From positions 1 to 22,165 of the forward strand of contig JAIRZP010000010.1 in the NCBI GenBank assembly GCA_031267175.1: a stretch of DNA of 22,165 bases, read 5' to 3'. Source of the DNA: Coriobacteriales bacterium. Lineage in GTDB: Bacteria; Actinomycetota; Coriobacteriia; Coriobacteriales; UBA8131. Of the stretch, positions 7,102 through 15,100 are shown in pieces. A program made the translations under genes and the position numbers. Each line of letters begins with the position of its first letter. Position 1 is the stretch's first letter. Under the pieces are notes generated by a model that did no database searches, had not been told where the DNA came from, and saw nothing but the letters and a program-made list of their open reading frames with translations.

Positions 7102-7788
7102 TCATCGCGGAGGCGCAACGGATACCTGCTCAAGTATGACGTCCACGACCTCGCCGATGTTGAGGTCGGTGGTATCCAGCACGAAGGCGTCGTCGGCTGC
7201 TCTTAAAGGTGAGGTCTTGCGCCCGCTGTCATACGCGTCGCGGCGGATGATGTCGGCCAGGACTTCCTCACGCCTCTGGTTCTGCGCGGCTTCGCCAAAC
7301 CGTGTGGCATTCTGCCCAAGACGCCGCGCCGCGCGCGCCTCAGGGCTGGCCGTGAGGAATATCTTGAGCTCAGCGTGGGGAAACACCGTCGTGCCGATGT
7401 CCCTCCCTTCCATCACCGTGTCCCGCTCGCCACCGATACTCTGCTGCTGGGCCACCAGGGCATGCCGCACCCCCGCGACAGCCGACACCTTGGAGACGAC
7501 AGCATCTATCTCGGGCCTGCGGATAGCGCGGGTCACGTCCTCGTCGGCAATAAAGACCTCGCTTGGCAGGGCCTCCCCGGCCTGGTAACCAAAGCGGATG
7601 GCATCGCTCAAGGCAATGCGGGTGAGCGCGGCATCGTCGTCGAGGTCAACCTGGGTGTCCAGCGCGCGCCACGCCACCGCCCGGTACATGGCACCGGTGT
7701 CGAGGTAGGCAAAGCCGAGCCTTTTGGCAACCAGCTTGGCAACCGTAGACTTACCGGAACCGGCCGGCCCGTCAATGGCGATAATCAT
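7102..7788 (-). CDS. cmk: Cytidylate kinase
   Basis: Cmk phosphorylates CMP and dCMP. The P-loop GPAGSGKST is at residues 7-15. It is followed by the family-specific YLDTGAMYRAVAW, by DVTRAIRRPEID (which resembles the CMP-binding insert), and by the MEGRDIGTTVFPHAELKIFLTASPEARAARR region. The frame is open further upstream to 7851, but the protein must start at ATG 7788. This places GGAG six bases upstream and gives the usual 228-residue length with the P-loop at the N-terminus. hisC ends 34 bases upstream, so the two are probably co-transcribed. Confidence 0.97.
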   Translation of the reverse strand: MIIAIDGPAGSGKSTVAKLVAKRLGFAYLDTGAMYRAVAWRALDTQVDLDDDAALTRIALSDAIRFGYQAGEALPSEVFIADEDVTRAIRRPEIDAVVSKVSAVAGVRHALVAQQQSIGGERDTVMEGRDIGTTVFPHAELKIFLTASPEARAARRLGQNATRFGEAAQNQRREEVLADIIRRDAYDSGRKTSPLRAADDAFVLDTTDLNIGEVVDVILEQVSVAPPR

Positions 7789-7822
7789 AGCTCTCTCCGT
7801 CCTGCATCGTAGGCACCGCTGC

Positions 7823-8917
7823 TTACTTGTCTGAGCCAAAGAGCTGGTCAAAGGCCTCTATCGTCGCGAGCGTGTCCTCATGGTTGCCCACCCCCACGCG
7901 TAGCCCACCGCCACCCGGAAAGGCGCGGACAATGATGCCACGTTCAAGCAACTGCTCAAAGCTCCGCTCGGGCTCCGGCACAAAGACCCAGACAAAGTTG
8001 GCCTGACTCGCATAGTACGCGAGCCCCAACCTGTCAAAAGCCTCGCTGAGCCGCGTGCGCTCCAGGGCATTCTCCGCCCGCCTGCGTTCCAGCTCTTCAT
8101 CTTGTCCCAGACTCGCCAGCGCACCAACCTGGGCCACGGTATTGACGTTGAAGGGTTCGCGCAGCTTGTCTACGGCCTCGACGACGGGCTTGGGGGCAAA
8201 GCCATATCCCACGCGCACGCCGGCGAGTCCGTATATCTTGGAGAAGGTGTGGAGGACGACCAGAGGCCGTACCCCGTCATACCAGCTCAACGGGGCCAGA
8301 TGCTCCGAGTCTGTTGCGAACTCCGTATAGGCAAGGTCCAGTACCACCAGAACCTGCTCCGGCACCGCAGCCATGAAGCGCTCGTACTCTGCCTGGGTGA
8401 TAATACCGCCGCTGGGGTTGTTGGGCGAGCACAGCGCCACCATTTTGGTTTCGGGCCTGATCGCGCGGAGCAGGGCATCGGTATCAAAACGGCCATCGGT
8501 CGTGAGCGGCACTTCGTCATAGGCGGCGCCAGCAACCTGCGCTCCCATGCGATAGACGATAAACGAGGGCCAACAGTAGGCAACGCGGCTTCCCGGCGTA
8601 AGGCAGGCCTCTGCCAGGAGCATGAGCAGCTCGTTGGTGCCGTTGCCCACCATAATCTGATCAACAGGCACGCCATACTCAACCGCGAGGCCCTGCTTGA
8701 GCGCGTAGCAGGAGCCGTCGGAGTATTCGTTGAGTTCCGAGAGACAGCTCCGCATGGCCTCAAGAGCCGAGGGAAAGGGCGGAAAAGGACTCTCGTTGGA
8801 GGAGAGTTTATGGATGCTCGGCACCTGAGCAATCTCGCGAATCTGTTCCTCGCGAAGTCCGGGCTGATACGGTTGTATGGGTTCGAGCTCGCTCTTGAAA
8901 AAACTCGTCCAGTTCAT
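7823..8917 (-). CDS. hisC: Histidinol-phosphate aminotransferase-type PLP enzyme
   Basis: This is a class I/II pyridoxal-phosphate aminotransferase of the HisC subgroup. The motifs seen are KLSSNESPFPP at the N-terminus, GNGTNELL (about 91-98), SPNNPSG (164-170), DLAYTEF (194-200) and the PLP-lysine motif TFSK with Lys227 followed by IYGLAGVRVGYG. An arginine in the C-terminal LRVGVGNHED region fits phosphate or carboxylate binding. The 364-residue length is normal. A GAGGAG ribosome binding site precedes the ATG. The gene stands apart from other his genes, between dut and cmk. It may therefore also serve as an aromatic or other aminotransferase, and the histidinol-phosphate assignment is by family resemblance. 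Confidence 0.88.
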   Translation of the reverse strand: MNWTSFFKSELEPIQPYQPGLREEQIREIAQVPSIHKLSSNESPFPPFPSALEAMRSCLSELNEYSDGSCYALKQGLAVEYGVPVDQIMVGNGTNELLMLLAEACLTPGSRVAYCWPSFIVYRMGAQVAGAAYDEVPLTTDGRFDTDALLRAIRPETKMVALCSPNNPSGGIITQAEYERFMAAVPEQVLVVLDLAYTEFATDSEHLAPLSWYDGVRPLVVLHTFSKIYGLAGVRVGYGFAPKPVVEAVDKLREPFNVNTVAQVGALASLGQDEELERRRAENALERTRLSEAFDRLGLAYYASQANFVWVFVPEPERSFEQLLERGIIVRAFPGGGGLRVGVGNHEDTLATIEAFDQLFGSDK

Positions 8918-8972
8918 CTAGGCTCCTCAGATCCTTTCTTGTGTACTGCCACTTCTGTTGCCGGCATTTCTG

Positions 8973-9410
8973 TTACAGCCCGCTTGACCCAAAGCCGCCA
9001 GCACTTCGCTCTGTCTCGTCCAACGCGTCGCATTCGCGTATCCTCACGAGTGGCACCGCCTGCACGACCAACTGCGCTATCCGTTGTCCCCGCTGGATGA
9101 CGATGGCCTCACGCGTATCGGTGTTGAGGGCAATGACCTTGATCTCACCACGATACTGGCTGTCGATGAGGCCCGGCGTATTGACGAGGGTGAGGCCCTG
9201 CCTGAGTGCCAGGCCACTGCGCGGTTGCACAAAACCCGCAAAGCCCTCCGGGATGGCCAGGGCGATGCCGGTGGGGACAACCGCTCGCTCTCCGGGTGCT
9301 ATCGTGAGGTCCTCGGCAGAGGACAGGTCAAGCCCCGCGTCGCCGGCGTAGGCATATTCCGGCAGGGGAAGCCCTTTGTCGAGGCGCAGCAGCTTGAGTT
9401 CTACCGGCAT
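8973..9410 (-). CDS. dut: Deoxyuridine 5'-triphosphate nucleotidohydrolase
   Basis: This is a trimeric-type dUTPase, which hydrolyses dUTP to dUMP and keeps uracil out of DNA. All five motifs are in order: AGDAGLDL (22-29), PRSGLA (63-68), the uridine-binding LVNTPGLIDSQYRGEI (75-90), GQRIAQL (108-114) and the C-terminal lid RSAGGFGSSG (135-144). The length of 145 residues is standard. The start is ATG 9410, one base after the nrdR stop, with AAGGGG inside the end of nrdR as ribosome binding site. The open frame extends to 9431, but that part overlaps nrdR and is not conserved. The pairing with nrdR puts two genes of nucleotide-pool control together. Confidence 0.97.
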   Translation of the reverse strand: MPVELKLLRLDKGLPLPEYAYAGDAGLDLSSAEDLTIAPGERAVVPTGIALAIPEGFAGFVQPRSGLALRQGLTLVNTPGLIDSQYRGEIKVIALNTDTREAIVIQRGQRIAQLVVQAVPLVRIRECDALDETERSAGGFGSSGL

Positions 9411-9411
9411 C

Positions 9412-9855
9412 TTACATCCCCTTGAGAGCATGCTGGAACTCGTCTATGTCCTGAAAGTCCTTATAGACCGAGGCAAACCGGATGTAGGCCACGTCATCAA
9501 TGGCACGAAGCCGCTCCATGACGAGGACGCCGAGCTTCTCTGACGCTATCTCGCGCTTGGGCAGGGCGTTAAGCTCCGCTTCCACGTCGTTGATAAGTGC
9601 TTCGAGGGTGGCCAGCGGCACGTCGCGCTTGACGGTTGCCGTGAGCAGGCCACGCAGCAGCTTCTCGCGATCAAAAGGCTCCGAGCTCTTGTCCTTCTTG
9701 TGCACTATCAGAGACTGATCCCGGTAGACTTCCACCGTGGTAAAACGCCAGCCGCAGGCCTCGCACTTACGACGACGGCGAATCTGGCGCCCGTCCTCCG
9801 ACGGGCGCGAATCAATGACCCTGGACTCAGTAGAACCGCATTGTTGGCACAGCAC
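9412..9855 (-). CDS. nrdR: Transcriptional repressor NrdR
   Basis: NrdR senses ATP/dATP and represses ribonucleotide reductase genes. The N-terminal zinc ribbon has Cys3, Cys6 (LCQQCG), Cys31 and Cys34 (CEACGWRFTT), linked by the invariant SRPSEDGRQIRRRR. The ATP-cone follows (VHKKDKSSEPFDREKLLRGLL onward to YIRFASVYKDF). The length is 147 residues. GTG 9855 is taken as the start because GAGGAG lies five bases upstream. The GTG at 9861 overlaps that ribosome binding site and would add two residues. It is the first gene of the minus-strand housekeeping series, and a pair of imperfect 20-bp repeats lies in its upstream region. Confidence 0.96.
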   Translation of the reverse strand: MLCQQCGSTESRVIDSRPSEDGRQIRRRRKCEACGWRFTTVEVYRDQSLIVHKKDKSSEPFDREKLLRGLLTATVKRDVPLATLEALINDVEAELNALPKREIASEKLGVLVMERLRAIDDVAYIRFASVYKDFQDIDEFQHALKGM

Positions 9856-9896
9856 AAACACTCCTCAATCGGGCTGGGGACACCGGCGGCCTGAGC

Positions 9897-9942
9897 CAGA
9901 CTTGACCAACCCTGACCTTAATCAGACCTGATCAGCCCTGGC
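9897..9942. repeat. Imperfect 20-bp direct repeat upstream of nrdR
   Basis: CAGACTTGACCAACCCTGAC (9897-9916) and CAGACCTGATCAGCCCTGGC (9923-9942) agree at 16 of 20 bases, with starts 26 bases apart. The second copy contains the palindrome CTGATCAG. They fill much of the 122-bp gap between the surface operon and nrdR and could be operator sites for the nrdR promoter. They do not resemble the usual NrdR box, so the role is unknown. Confidence 0.45.
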
Positions 9943-9977
9943 ATACGCTACCGGCACCAGAAACTTCTGAGTGTATT

Positions 9978-11198
9978 TTAATCCAACAGGTCCGTTTCCA
10001 CGAGGATGGCTTCAACACTGGCAGTCAACAGTTCCCTGAAATTGATGTCAACGTGCCTCGCGAGCGGCAATACTGCCACGGTCCTGCCCTGCCAGGTCAG
10101 CATGAGCTCGCCCTCCCTGTCAGCAATACGCGGCTTGATGGTCAGGTAGAAGTCCTCTCCTCCGAAGATATCCACTTCGGAAGGAATGCGAAACTCCGCG
10201 ACCCCATCCCTCAGTACAAGCCTCCTGCGGCAGATGAGTTCGGTGACCTCTTTGGTGCCGGTCTCCGTGCCCTTTTCAACGACTCTGAGAAGCCGGGCAT
10301 TCGTGAGAAGAAAGAAATAGAGCAGGGGAACAGCGAGAAAAACCACCACGGTAGCTCCGGTTATTGCCAGTGCGAGCTCTGCGAACGGAAACTCCGACTC
10401 TGCCAGAGGCGCTGCCTCCTCGACAATCGGTGCCACCTCGGCGGGTACCGGGCTGTAGAACGCGGTCGTGAGCGTCTGGCCCACCCCAGACTCAAGCTCA
10501 CCGGTATAATGCGCGGTCACATCATACCAGGCCAGATCGTGGCTGCCCTCCTGGCCGCGGTAGGTGACGTGTGCCGTAAAATCATTGGGAAGCCCCAGGC
10601 TGTCCAGACCGGTGAGTTCGTATTCCGCTTTCAGCAGCTGCAAGACGTTTTCCTGGGTCTCACCCGGTGTTGTCTCGCTTACTACCTCAAAGGTCTTTGC
10701 TGTAGGGATCCGTGTATAGTCGTTGTCGGGCAAGTCGGTTATGTCTACGGTCTTATCCACTTCCACCCGATAGGAATGGTAGCGCTCCACATAGCTGAAG
10801 GGAGTGGTAGTGTCCAGCCCGATCTCTCCCTGAAAGTCGCCGTCTTCGATCGCGTGCATAGCGGGAAAGTAAGCTGCCCAGTTGTCAAGACCCTCGACGG
10901 GCACCTGGCTGAAGAGAGTGCGAGTATAGCTCTGTTTTGGACGCTCATAGCCAGGATCTTGCTTTGAGATGAGAGTGTCAAACCGGTATTCCCGACCCTC
11001 GTAGGTGATAACCCTCGGAAAGCGCTCAGCGGTCTCGGTTTGCAGATAGGTCTGTTCTACGGTGAGCGTGCCATCGGGATTCATAATCGGTGTGGAGATG
11101 TCTGCAAAAGCTGCGGGTGCGAGTGCTCCTTGCAGACCGAGGAGCACGATGAGTGCTACGGCAAACGCTGATTTTCTGGTGTTCTGTTTCCTGTTCAT
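9978..11198 (-). CDS. Secreted/transmembrane protein with cytoplasmic tail, unknown family
   Basis: A clear signal peptide (MNRKQNTRKS, hydrophobic core, AFA cleavage near residue 32) precedes an extracellular region of about 240 residues rich in Tyr, Thr, Asp and Glu. A transmembrane helix follows at about 273-298 (AITGATVVVFLAVPLLYFF). The C-terminal ~105 residues are predicted to lie in the cytoplasm and look like a small beta-rich domain (RRRLVLRDGVAEFRIP, ELMLTWQGRTVAVLPLA). I do not recognise the family. The type I topology with a folded inner domain would suit a surface sensor or an anchoring partner, but this is inference. AAGGGG lies seven bases before the ATG. It is the third gene of an apparent operon, 49 bases after the Tat/Ser-Gly-rich gene. 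Confidence 0.8.
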   Translation of the reverse strand: MNRKQNTRKSAFAVALIVLLGLQGALAPAAFADISTPIMNPDGTLTVEQTYLQTETAERFPRVITYEGREYRFDTLISKQDPGYERPKQSYTRTLFSQVPVEGLDNWAAYFPAMHAIEDGDFQGEIGLDTTTPFSYVERYHSYRVEVDKTVDITDLPDNDYTRIPTAKTFEVVSETTPGETQENVLQLLKAEYELTGLDSLGLPNDFTAHVTYRGQEGSHDLAWYDVTAHYTGELESGVGQTLTTAFYSPVPAEVAPIVEEAAPLAESEFPFAELALAITGATVVVFLAVPLLYFFLLTNARLLRVVEKGTETGTKEVTELICRRRLVLRDGVAEFRIPSEVDIFGGEDFYLTIKPRIADREGELMLTWQGRTVAVLPLARHVDINFRELLTASVEAILVETDLLD

Positions 11199-11247
11199 GG
11201 TAGATCCCCTTCGTTCTTGTTATCAGGTATCCTGTGCAGAGCCGTGC

Positions 11248-12150
11248 TCACGACCAATAGCCCTCGTGGTGGATGGTCTTCGTGTAGCCGCTTTCGATGT
11301 ATTGATCCTCATAGACGGGTTCATAGCGTGCAAATATTGTTTCTGAATGGAATCCGCTGTGTCCTGTATCGAGAATGTGTCGATCGCCGAACCCGTCTAC
11401 TATGATTTTGCAATCGTTGCAGACAAGATGATGCTCATATATCGGATTCTCCCCCACATACACGCTCTGCCAGCTACTCGTATCCACCCACACCTGCTCG
11501 TCCCACGGCTCGTGCCAGACCTTCTTGGATCCGGAGTTACCGCTATTCCCAGAATTGTTACCGCCAGAATCAGAGCCTCCATTGCCGCCGGAGTTGCCAC
11601 TACCATTATTACCGCTGTTGCCGCTGTTGCTGTTGTTACCATTGCTGCCGGAAGGAGACCCTCCGCTGCCGTTGGTGCTGCTATTACCAGTAGTACCGCT
11701 GCTACCTGTGCCGGAGTTCGCACCGGTGCCATTAGATCCACTGTTATTGCTGCCATCACTTCTGCTGTTACCGCCAGTTATACTGTCTGAGGAAGAACCC
11801 GAAGAAGAACTACCGAAAGAGGCTGTACCGCTGGATCCGGTACTGGTTAAGCCGGTGCCCTGTGAGGCGGTACCACTTGAAAGCGCCGACAGCGAAGCAT
11901 CACCGTCTCCGATTATCTCACCAGGCGGTGTAGTGGTCAGGATAACGCCGGTTGCCACTGCGGCGGTCGTTAACACACCGGCAGAGCCCAGGGTAACAGC
12001 GAAGCGGCGACGGCTGATGTGCTTGAGCAATCCTGTGTCTTCGGTTAAAGAATCTGTGCTGCTCACAGGATCAGCCGGCGATACCGCGTCTGTAGTTATC
12101 TCCGGCACAGCCTCAGTGTCATTGCTCTTATCAGGCGTCATGTTCATCAT
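11248..12150 (-). CDS. Membrane-anchored Ser/Gly/Asn-rich protein with His/Cys C-terminal domain
   Basis: The order is: an acidic N-terminal segment of about 45 residues; SRRRF followed by a hydrophobic stretch of about 22 residues, which matches a twin-arginine signal or an uncleaved anchor; a low-complexity linker of about 120 residues made almost only of Ser, Gly, Asn and Thr; and a C-terminal domain of about 85 residues. The last carries WHEPWDEQVWV, CNDC (C-x2-C), then His residues in DRHILDTGHSGFH, and ends ...TIHHEGYWS. I recognise this Cys2-His-type module from coriobacterial and clostridial surface proteins, where metal binding is probable but unproven. ATG 12150 or 12147 follows GGGGAG. 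The upstream ATG 12174 is unlikely, since it lies further inside the SpaA gene. The start overlaps the SpaA gene by about 20 bases, so the two are coupled. Confidence 0.82.
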   Translation of the reverse strand: MMNMTPDKSNDTEAVPEITTDAVSPADPVSSTDSLTEDTGLLKHISRRRFAVTLGSAGVLTTAAVATGVILTTTPPGEIIGDGDASLSALSSGTASQGTGLTSTGSSGTASFGSSSSGSSSDSITGGNSRSDGSNNSGSNGTGANSGTGSSGTTGNSSTNGSGGSPSGSNGNNSNSGNSGNNGSGNSGGNGGSDSGGNNSGNSGNSGSKKVWHEPWDEQVWVDTSSWQSVYVGENPIYEHHLVCNDCKIIVDGFGDRHILDTGHSGFHSETIFARYEPVYEDQYIESGYTKTIHHEGYWS

Positions 12151-15100
12151 CTCGCTCCCCTGCTTCTTTGGCATTGCTGCGCCGTTTGACTGCCACCACT
12201 ACAAGCATTACTCCCGCTGCCACCAGTATAGCAAGACCTAAGCCTTGAAGCCAGACAGTGTCTCCGGTAATGGGAAGGCCAAATCCTCTGGCAAAACTCG
12301 CAAAGAAGCTCCCGGGGTTGATGCCGAGATCTTCTCTTGGATGCGTGAAGGTTGCTACCACCCTCGTCTCTGTTGCATCTGTGGCAACATCACTGAGCAC
12401 CGGGGCCTCCCCTCCCCAGTTGCGGGAGAGGTCTGCGGTAATGGAGCCCTCGATGACAGTCTCATCCCCCATCTCATCTATGGGGAGGAGGCCTTCAGTG
12501 GCTATGACCGCATAGGCCCAGTCCCTCAGCTCAAAGGCATCGGTGTCATCGGCATTGATGTCCAGGAGCTGGACGATACCGGGGATGGTCTCAGGCTCGC
12601 TACTCTCGCTACTCTCGCCATCCTCCCAGCCCACTCCGGTGTAGAAACCCTTGACTACTCCGCCATAGACCGCACGAAGCCCTGTGAGGTACTCTCCTTC
12701 CTCAAGGGTAAGGTCTGCCACATCAAGGCGTAGGGCACGGGTCGTGGAGACACACTCCTGCCACACGCGCCAGCCTGGCTCGAGGGAAACCGACATCTTC
12801 CTCTCGGGGTTGTTGGCGTTAGGGGGATTGGCACTCAGAGGGCTGTAGGTAAACGCTACCGGCTCTTCTGAGTCAGTCAGGTTCGTCTTGTAGAGGATAT
12901 GCATGAGAGAGTCGTAGTCCATACCCTCCGGTGCGGTACCCGTCCAGAGCGTCGTCATGCGGTAGCCTTTGGAGGTGACATATTCCAGACTGTCGGTTAT
13001 GGTGAACTCATCTACGCGTACGTTGGAGGTTGAACGGGCTCCAAAGCGGTAGTAGTACTCCTCGCTCCCGACGTTGCTTCCGGCGTTATCCTTCGTGCCG
13101 TCGAGAGCAGAGCCGGTAAGCGCAATGGTCTTCTTGTATACATCGACAGATACCTGGATGAGGTCGTTTTTGAACACCTGTACCTCACCTGTGGTATCCG
13201 GTGTTATCTCAAAGTAGTGTGGACCGTCTGCGCTTTCCTCTGTCTCGGCGTAGAGCGGGTTGGGGCGGGTCTCATCAAGTCTGTAGGAGCCTACTGCCAC
13301 AGGGGAGAATACGCACTTGCCATAGTCATCGGTTATGTGCCTGGACACCTCTGTCCAGTCCCCCTTGCCGGGTCTGCTCTCCTTATAGAGGGTGAACTCG
13401 GTATTGGCGACAGGGACTTCGGTGTCACTGTCGAGTTTTTCAGCTGTGACCTCATGGGGATCCTCCTTCAGGATAAAAGCATTGAGGCGGGTTACCGGAT
13501 CGAGGAGGTTGCCGGTCACTTTGATCTGCTGGAGGCTTATGGGGTTGGGATCAGGGAGGAGGTAGCCCGGTGGAGGCTTTGTCTCCTGGATGGCTACGGT
13601 GCCGAGGGGGATGATGGGGGTGCCGCTGCTATGATAGTAAAGAGGGTCGCTTCCAGAGACAAGCAGAATACTGGACAGGATTGCTCTGCCAGTTAATTCT
13701 GTCCCAAACACCCAAGTCCTCGTTGGCTTTCCAGAGGCCTCAGCTTCCTTCAAAGTGTCATAGTATCCATCCCAATAGCGTACGGTAAACTCGGCGTTGG
13801 CAAGTAGAAGGCCATCGGGGTCGTCTGTGCCATAAGCCTCCCCTGTAACAGAGTCGAGTTTCTGGACGAGCAGGAGTGCCGGGTCGTTCAACGGCTCATC
13901 TTTGCGAAGGGTCGTCGCGAGCGATGAGTTGAGTACCACCTGCGTGATGGTAGGATCAAGCTCATAGCCCTTCGGCGCCTTAAGCTCTTTAACGTAGTAG
14001 GTCCCAAGACTGAGCGCTGTGGCCTTATCAGTTTTACCCGCACTGTCCGTTACAAAGGTGTGGATGGGACTAAGGCCCGCGTTAGCGTCTCCCCAGGAGC
14101 GGTAGAGCCCATACTCAGCACCCGCCAGGTCATAGCAGAGATTGCCTTCGGTGACAGAAGGGTTGGCCGAACTCTTGACGAGTGTGATGTCGCCTAAGGG
14201 TACATCCGCACAGTAGCACAGCGCCACAGAGGAGTTGAGTAGCACAGAATAGACGGTGGGGTCGACTGCGTAGCCCCTGGGGGCCTTTGTCTCCTTAATG
14301 AAGTAATTGCCGTAGTAAAGCCCTGCAGCCCGGTTTGTGTTACCGGCAGAGTCTGTGGTGAAAGTGTGAAGGCGATTCACATTCAGGAGGGCATCTGCCT
14401 CGCTCACATAGAGTCCGTACTCAGCACCAGCGAGGCTGTAATAGGGGTTTCCATTGGTAACACCGGGGTTTCCGGAAAGCTTGAACAGGGCGATGTCGCC
14501 CAAGGGTATATCTGCGTGATAGGTCGTCGTGAGTGTGGAGCCCACCGATACGCCGTAAGAGGTAGGATCAAGCGCGTAGCCCTTGGGAGCTGTAACCTCT
14601 TTCAGAGCGTAGTAGCCCGGGGTAAGCCCCGTTGCCCTGTTGGAGTTGCCTGCAGAGTTGGTGGTAAAGGTGTGAACGCGGTTTACGTCTGCGTCGGCAT
14701 CGGCCCAAGTGCGATAGAGTCCGTACTGGGCTCCAGCCAGGTCGTAGTAGCTGTCTCCGTTGGTAGCACCGGGGTTTGCGGAACTCTTGATGAGGTCAAG
14801 GCTGCCGGTAAAGCTCCAGGACACCCGCACAGTGGACGATATTAAGCTCTGCATATACCCCGCCGGCGCAGGTACTTCGAAGTCAACATAGACGTACTGG
14901 TTGGCCCGATCAACTGATATAACCGTGCCGTATGCCACAGCACCGGCGTAGCTGATGCTCTCCGGGCCCCAGCGGCCGGGATTTTGGCACCAGAGTACAA
15001 TGCTCAGATAGTTATCCTCCCACCAAAGCTCACCGTCAAAACGGCCATTATCCATCGAGCCGTTCCAGTTGCCAGCCCACGTGAGGTAGGTGGTGAACTG

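Noticed and set aside
8102..9100. Plus-strand open frame of 332 codons opposite hisC and dut
   Set aside because: It is antisense to two certain genes, with no ribosome binding site or recognisable motif.
9897..9942. Paired NrdR boxes
   Set aside because: The repeats and their 26-base spacing do not fit the known NrdR box sequence or its usual phasing. They are kept only as an unexplained repeat.
11540..11780. CRISPR-like or satellite repeat
   Set aside because: The short repetitive triplets here encode the Ser/Gly/Asn linker. Repeat lengths are irregular and there are no spacers.
11525..12241. Plus-strand Pro/Leu-rich open frame
   Set aside because: It is the antisense of the Ser/Gly/Asn linker; low-complexity codons on one strand create long open frames on the other.
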